64,000 bases of DNA from Panax quinquefolius (taxonomy: Eukaryota; Streptophyta; Magnoliopsida; Apiales; Araliaceae): positions 372,001-436,000 of the forward strand of contig JAINUW010000633.1 in NCBI GenBank assembly GCA_020205615.1, in the 5' to 3' direction. The notes beneath the pieces are model-generated. The model did not search any database. It was not told the DNA's origin and saw only the letters and a program-made list of their open reading frames with translations. A program made the position numbers and the translations under genes. Of the stretch, positions 59,900 through 64,000 are shown piece after piece (within the stretch, counting starts at the first letter, position 1; the number at the start of each line of letters is the position of its first letter).

Positions 59900-62707
59900 T
59901 GTGACACCCCAAAAACAGGTATACATCACCCATCTTGAGTCGCCAAATACATGGTACAAAATTCAAATACAACTTAATTATACAATAGTCGTGTAAAATA
60001 CAACAAAACATAATCTAAGAGTTTTAATATGAATATTGTCATCTAGACAATATCCACACTCAATGGAGTCCTCATTACATTTATTGTCACACTATTTAAC
60101 AGAGTAGTGAGGACTACTAATGCTATCATCTGGACCGTCACTCCGTTCCCCGACTAGTCCCGGCTACGTTATCATTTCCTGAAGAGAATAATGAAAGAAG
60201 GGGTGAGCTCAACTAGCCCAGTAAGAAATATTATGACTACGATAATGTAGAATAAACTATCATTAGCCTTCAACAATGTTAAACTGATAGAATATAATAG
60301 ACAAGCAATCCATTAGAAGAGTCAAGTAGAGCATAAAATCTACTATCTTCTGTGATTTATAAAGTTTTTCATCAACTTTATCGCTGGGACTCAGTTTAAT
60401 AAATAAAATCGAATCATCCCTGCATCATGACCAAGGATATTCATGTAATCATCAATGGTCATGACTATACTGAATAATCCCTGGTCATAATCACACCAAC
60501 AACTGTCCATCAATGAACTACAGGCCAATGAGGACTTTTACCACATCAGTCCTCACATTACGGTCATGATTATACCGAATAATCCCTGGTCATAATCATA
60601 CCAAGTCCATCTATGCACGTAAGCCAAAGATGACTTTCATCACAATATAAGCATGAGGATGATGACAATGACATAATAATTCAATAAAACAAGTTCAAGG
60701 ATAAATTTTAAAGATTTATAATTTTAATTTATCCAGAAATCAATAACTTCCAAATTGTCAACATGATACTTCTTTGTGGAGTTAAATTCAAGAATGCTCA
60801 GAAGAATATTTCCATGAAAAGATACTGGATGAAGTGTAAATATCAAGGATATTCCACTAATTTCATTGAGTATAGGAGTCAAAACTTAAACCAACTGAGT
60901 ATAATAAAATATATGAAACTGCAAATGGATTTTCGTCTGCCATGCGGTAATCCACGTAGACAGATCATTTCCACAATTTAATAAGGAATGAATACGAAGG
61001 ATCATTCACCATGCATGTGGTAATCCACATAGACATGTTATTGTAACTGAATAATAAAGAATGGAATAATAGAAGAATTCACCATGCATGCGATAGACCG
61101 CACAGACAAGTTATTCTAATAGAATAATAAAGAATGGAACCAGGTCATGCGTAATCCGCACAGATAGGATATTCCAACATAATAATAAAGAATGGAATAA
61201 AAACAGAATTCACCAGGCATGCGATAGATCGCATGCAGACGAGTTATTCCAATGAGAATAATAAAGAATGGAATAACAAAAGAATTTCACCATGTATGCG
61301 GTATCAGAGCAGATGAGTTATTCAATAGAATAATAAAGAATGGAATAACAACCCTTATGAGTATTGAAAAAAAATAACTCTCTTCATGAATACGAAAGAA
61401 TAATACCCCTTACCTTAGAAAAAACTAGATACTGGAATAGTGAGGTAGCAAACTTGTCTTCTTCTTTCTCTCTATAATTTCTCTCTATAATATTTGCTCT
61501 ATAGATTTTGTGAATTGGTGAGAAATGAAGGAAGAAGGAGCTTCTATTTATAGGAAAATACAATTTCGATAATTGCACGTTTTGGGGCTCGAAATATTAC
61601 AGTATAATACCTTCCTCTTTTTCTTTGTTTTTAATTTAGTCCTGCAAGTATTATCAAACTTGCACCACCTCCCCTAATAGTAAATAATGTGAATTAATAG
61701 TTATAATCATGTGAAAATACGAATTATAGTATAGTACCTCCATCTATACCTCCATTTTTAACTTAGTCATGCAAATATTATCAATCTTGCACCAACTCCC
61801 CTAATAGTACAAGAATGTGAATCAATAGTACACACATGTGAATAAATAGTTATAATCATGTGAATTAATAGCAATTAATTGCTCATTTATCCGATTAATT
61901 ATCCGACTGGTCAGTATAACTTCTAGACATCAATTAATATCGAAATAAATGTCGATTTCTACTAACAATAATAATTCCAACACAATGGAACTATCAATTT
62001 TATCTTTAATCAACACGAACTTATTCATCATTAATATTCTAACTCACAATATTTAACAACCAGGTCATTCCCAGGAACGAGGGGCTTTCTGATAAGGATT
62101 TCTCCTTATTGGCACGCAATTAGATGACCAAACCTCTCCTTGACAAAACTTCTAGACATTATAAATATTGCAATTTAATAATATGAATAACTTTGTCGTC
62201 TCAATTATTGATTTAATAATATAACATATTATGCAGATGATTCTATGACAATAATTGAATCAATAATATGAGAGATATGATGCAACAATTACTGTAACAA
62301 TAATTGAGTATAACTGAGTGACTTCTCACGTAAGCATCAATAATCAATACCATGTGTTACTACGCGACCACGCCAGACATCTTTGTACTTTTTTTACTAG
62401 GGTAGTTCAACGGTTTTAACGGTAACACACTTTCATTTATTATTTTTATAAAATGATAATTCTGTCATTTTCTAACTACGACAATACTTCCGTTGTGGGG
62501 TCCACCAATGATTGTGTCGTCGTACGAATATTCCCTGTTAAAACAAAAATATTCCCCGACCAATCAAGTATTATATAACCACTTGCTTACTTTGAAAAAT
62601 TTATACATATTACCAACAACTATAACATTATATCAAATCCACACCATAATATTCAAAAATATATTTCATGAAAATTATTCTTTATTCAAAAAAGTTGGGG
62701 TCTTACT
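59900..62707 (-). repeat. 3' LTR of element H (B-related family)
   Basis: On the minus strand it ends in GGGGTGTCACA at 59900. It starts at 62707 with AGTAAGACCCC, where the family has TGTAAGACCCC, so the terminal TG has been lost. It is collinear with solo LTR L. The reverse TATAAATA lies at 61545-61552 and GAGCTCACCC at about 60203-60212 (reverse). It is followed by a purine tract and pol tail, so it belongs to a longer element. Confidence 0.9.
60976..61350 (-). repeat. Tandem repeats with CATGCG dyads in the H LTR
   Basis: About six units of 60-75 bp share AATAATAAAGAATGGAATAA and ATTCACCATGCATGCG. One unit holds a perfect inverted repeat at 61217-61236 (arms GCATGCGAT and ATCGCATGC, two-base loop). 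The same array is in solo LTR L. Confidence 0.8.
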
Positions 62708-63045
62708 ACTTCCCCTTCTTATGAAATTTCATCCTCGAAATTAGGGTACGTACCTGGTATATCAAAGAGGTGAGAATATCTTGACTTCATCTCAGATTCT
62801 AACTCCAAGGTCATTTCTTCCACATCGTGGTTTCTCCATAAAACTTTGATTTGAGGTATAACCTGGGATCATAGAATATGATCCTTCTTATCCAAGATTT
62901 TAATAGGTAACTCTTCATACATTAAATCTTCCTCTATCTCGTCTGGTTCTAATTCAATAATGTGGTTCAGGTCTTTAACATATTTACGTAACATAGATAT
63001 GTGAAAAATGTTATGAACACGAGACATAAGGTATGCATTTTTGAA
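62708..63045 (-). pseudogene. Element H pol C-terminal end
   Basis: On the minus strand a purine tract (TAAGAAGGGGAAGT, 62708-62721) follows the frame end NFEDEIS. Upstream of it are VHNIFHIS, LRKYVKDLNHIIELEPDEI, KVLWRNHDVEEMTLELE and RYSHLFDIP. This is the better-preserved counterpart of B 11157-11456 and supports the B family call. One stop replaces a Arg/Glu-type codon near 62870. The similarity stops near 63045, where the fragment is joined to I. Confidence 0.85.
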
Positions 63046-63095
63046 TTATTGTTCAAAGTTAGCTATTATTATTTCTTCTGCACTAACATCTTACT

Positions 63096-64000
63096 AGGAA
63101 GATAAACTGCAACGAGTTCTAAGAGAGTTCAAATCAGCGATAGGATGGACCATAGCAGACATCAAAGGGATCAACCCATCATTCTGTATGCACAAGATCA
63201 TGCTGGAAGATGATAGTAAACCTTTAGTGGAGTAACAACGAAGAATGAAATTGATTATAAAGGAAGTGGTTAAGAAGGAAGTTCTGAAGTGGTTAGATGT
63301 AGGGATAATATATCCGATAACAGATAGCTCTTGGGTGAGACCAGTACAGTGTGTGCCGAAGAAAGGGGGTATGATTGTGGTATCCAACGAGAACAACGAA
63401 CTGATACCGACCAGGATAGTGACAGGGTGGAGAGTTTGTATGGATTAACGTAAACTTAATAAGGTTACATGGAAAGACCATTTTCCACTCCCGTTCACTG
63501 ATGAAATGTTGGACAGGCTGGCAGGTCATGAATACTATTTCCTTCTGGATGGGTACTCAGGTTATAATCATATTGTGATAGCTCTAGAACACCAGGAAAA
63601 GATTACTTTTACTTGCCCATACGGAACATTCACGTTCAGATGGATGTCTTCTGGGTTGTGCAATGCCCCAACCACATTTTAGAAGGTGTATGATGACTAT
63701 TTTTTCGGATATGGTGGAACACAATGTTGAAGTCTTCATGGATGACTTCTCAGTTTTTGGAGATTCATTTGACCTGTGTTTAGAAAATTTGGTTTTGGTG
63801 TTGAAGAGATGTGTCGAGACGAATTTGGTTCTGAATTGGGAGAAGTGTCATTTTATGGTACAAGAAGGTATAATATTGGGTCACAATTTCTAAGAAAGGA
63901 TTAGAGGTGGATCGAGCTAAATTGGAAACCATTAAGAATTTGCCTCCACCTACTTCAATTAAAGGTGTTCGTAGTTTTTTGGGGCACATAGGCTTCTACC
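63096..64000 (+). pseudogene. Element I: Athila-type reverse transcriptase fragment, plus strand
   Basis: The frames read LREFKSAIGWTIADIKGI, SFCMHKI, KEVLKWLDVGIIYPITDSSW, VRPVQCVPKKGG, WRVCMD, then a stop at 63446, RKLNKV, YYFLLDGYSGYNHIVIA, the SGLCNAP block and the catalytic FMDD at 63735-63746. The fragment ends with NLPPPTSIKGVRSFLGHIGFY at the window edge. It is homologous to E 54362-53500 on the opposite strand, but clearly a different copy. Stops at about 63232 and 63446 and frame changes near 63660 and 63890 make it a pseudogene. Confidence 0.9.

Noticed and set aside
1..64000. Host plant genes
   Set aside because: Every coding signal I could read falls inside a retrotransposon domain, and the intervals are LTRs or element spacers.

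Overview
This is an AT-rich stretch of plant nuclear heterochromatin. It is made almost entirely of LTR retrotransposons inserted into one another, and I see no host gene, tRNA or rRNA gene. The families (Ty3/gypsy chromoviruses of Tekay/Del type with very long LTRs, an Athila-type gypsy element, a SIRE/Maximus-type copia element) point to an angiosperm with a large, repeat-rich genome, probably a eudicot. The species cannot be told from the window. I name the elements A to L here.

Left block, 1-21312. Element A (plus strand, gypsy) has a left-truncated 5' LTR at 1-2627, two separate gag-type reading frames (2865-3545 and 14202-15331), no pol, and a 3' LTR at 15559-21312. Element B, a near-complete but frameshifted chromovirus (4021-14151), sits inside A, flanked by the 5-bp target duplication GTTTG. 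A reverse-oriented solo LTR of a B-related family, L (18627-21250), sits inside A's 3' LTR, flanked by TATAT.

Middle block, 21313-58009. A 424-bp scrap of a minus-strand chromovirus RNase H (element C, 21313-21736) lies between A and E. Element E is an Athila-type element on the minus strand: 5' LTR at 57018-58009, gag, protease, RT, RNase H and integrase at 56757-51567, then an env-position third ORF and the 3' LTR at 21737-23193, where a ~0.7 kb segment reaching to about 23975 is tandemly duplicated. E is split in two because element F (26416-50776, target duplication GTTTT) landed a few codons after the start of the third ORF. F has ~3.8 kb LTRs and a 1.7 kb internal region with no coding capacity. 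F's 5' LTR in turn holds a 4.07 kb chromovirus solo LTR, J (27641-31707), and a SIRE-like copia element, K (31823-43220, minus strand), which has gag-pol plus a long third ORF.

Right block, 58010-64000. E's 5' LTR is broken by a plus-strand LTR with a methionine-tRNA type primer site (G, 58010-59876). G's internal region is broken at once by a minus-strand B-family 3' LTR and pol tail (H, 59900 to about 63045). H is joined to a plus-strand Athila-type RT fragment (I, from about 63096 to the window end).

The nesting gives a relative age order: C is older than E, E older than F, F older than J and K; C is older than A, A older than B and L; E is older than G, G older than H. No element looks able to move by itself. 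The points most worth a second look are noncoding: dispersed telobox motifs in A/F LTRs, a recurring CTACGATC motif throughout K, GC-rich palindromes in the LTRs of J and E, a GCTCACYC motif shared by all chromovirus-like LTRs, and a noncoding block shared by the internal regions of A and F. The nested map explains the window almost completely; I do not see a new cellular system.
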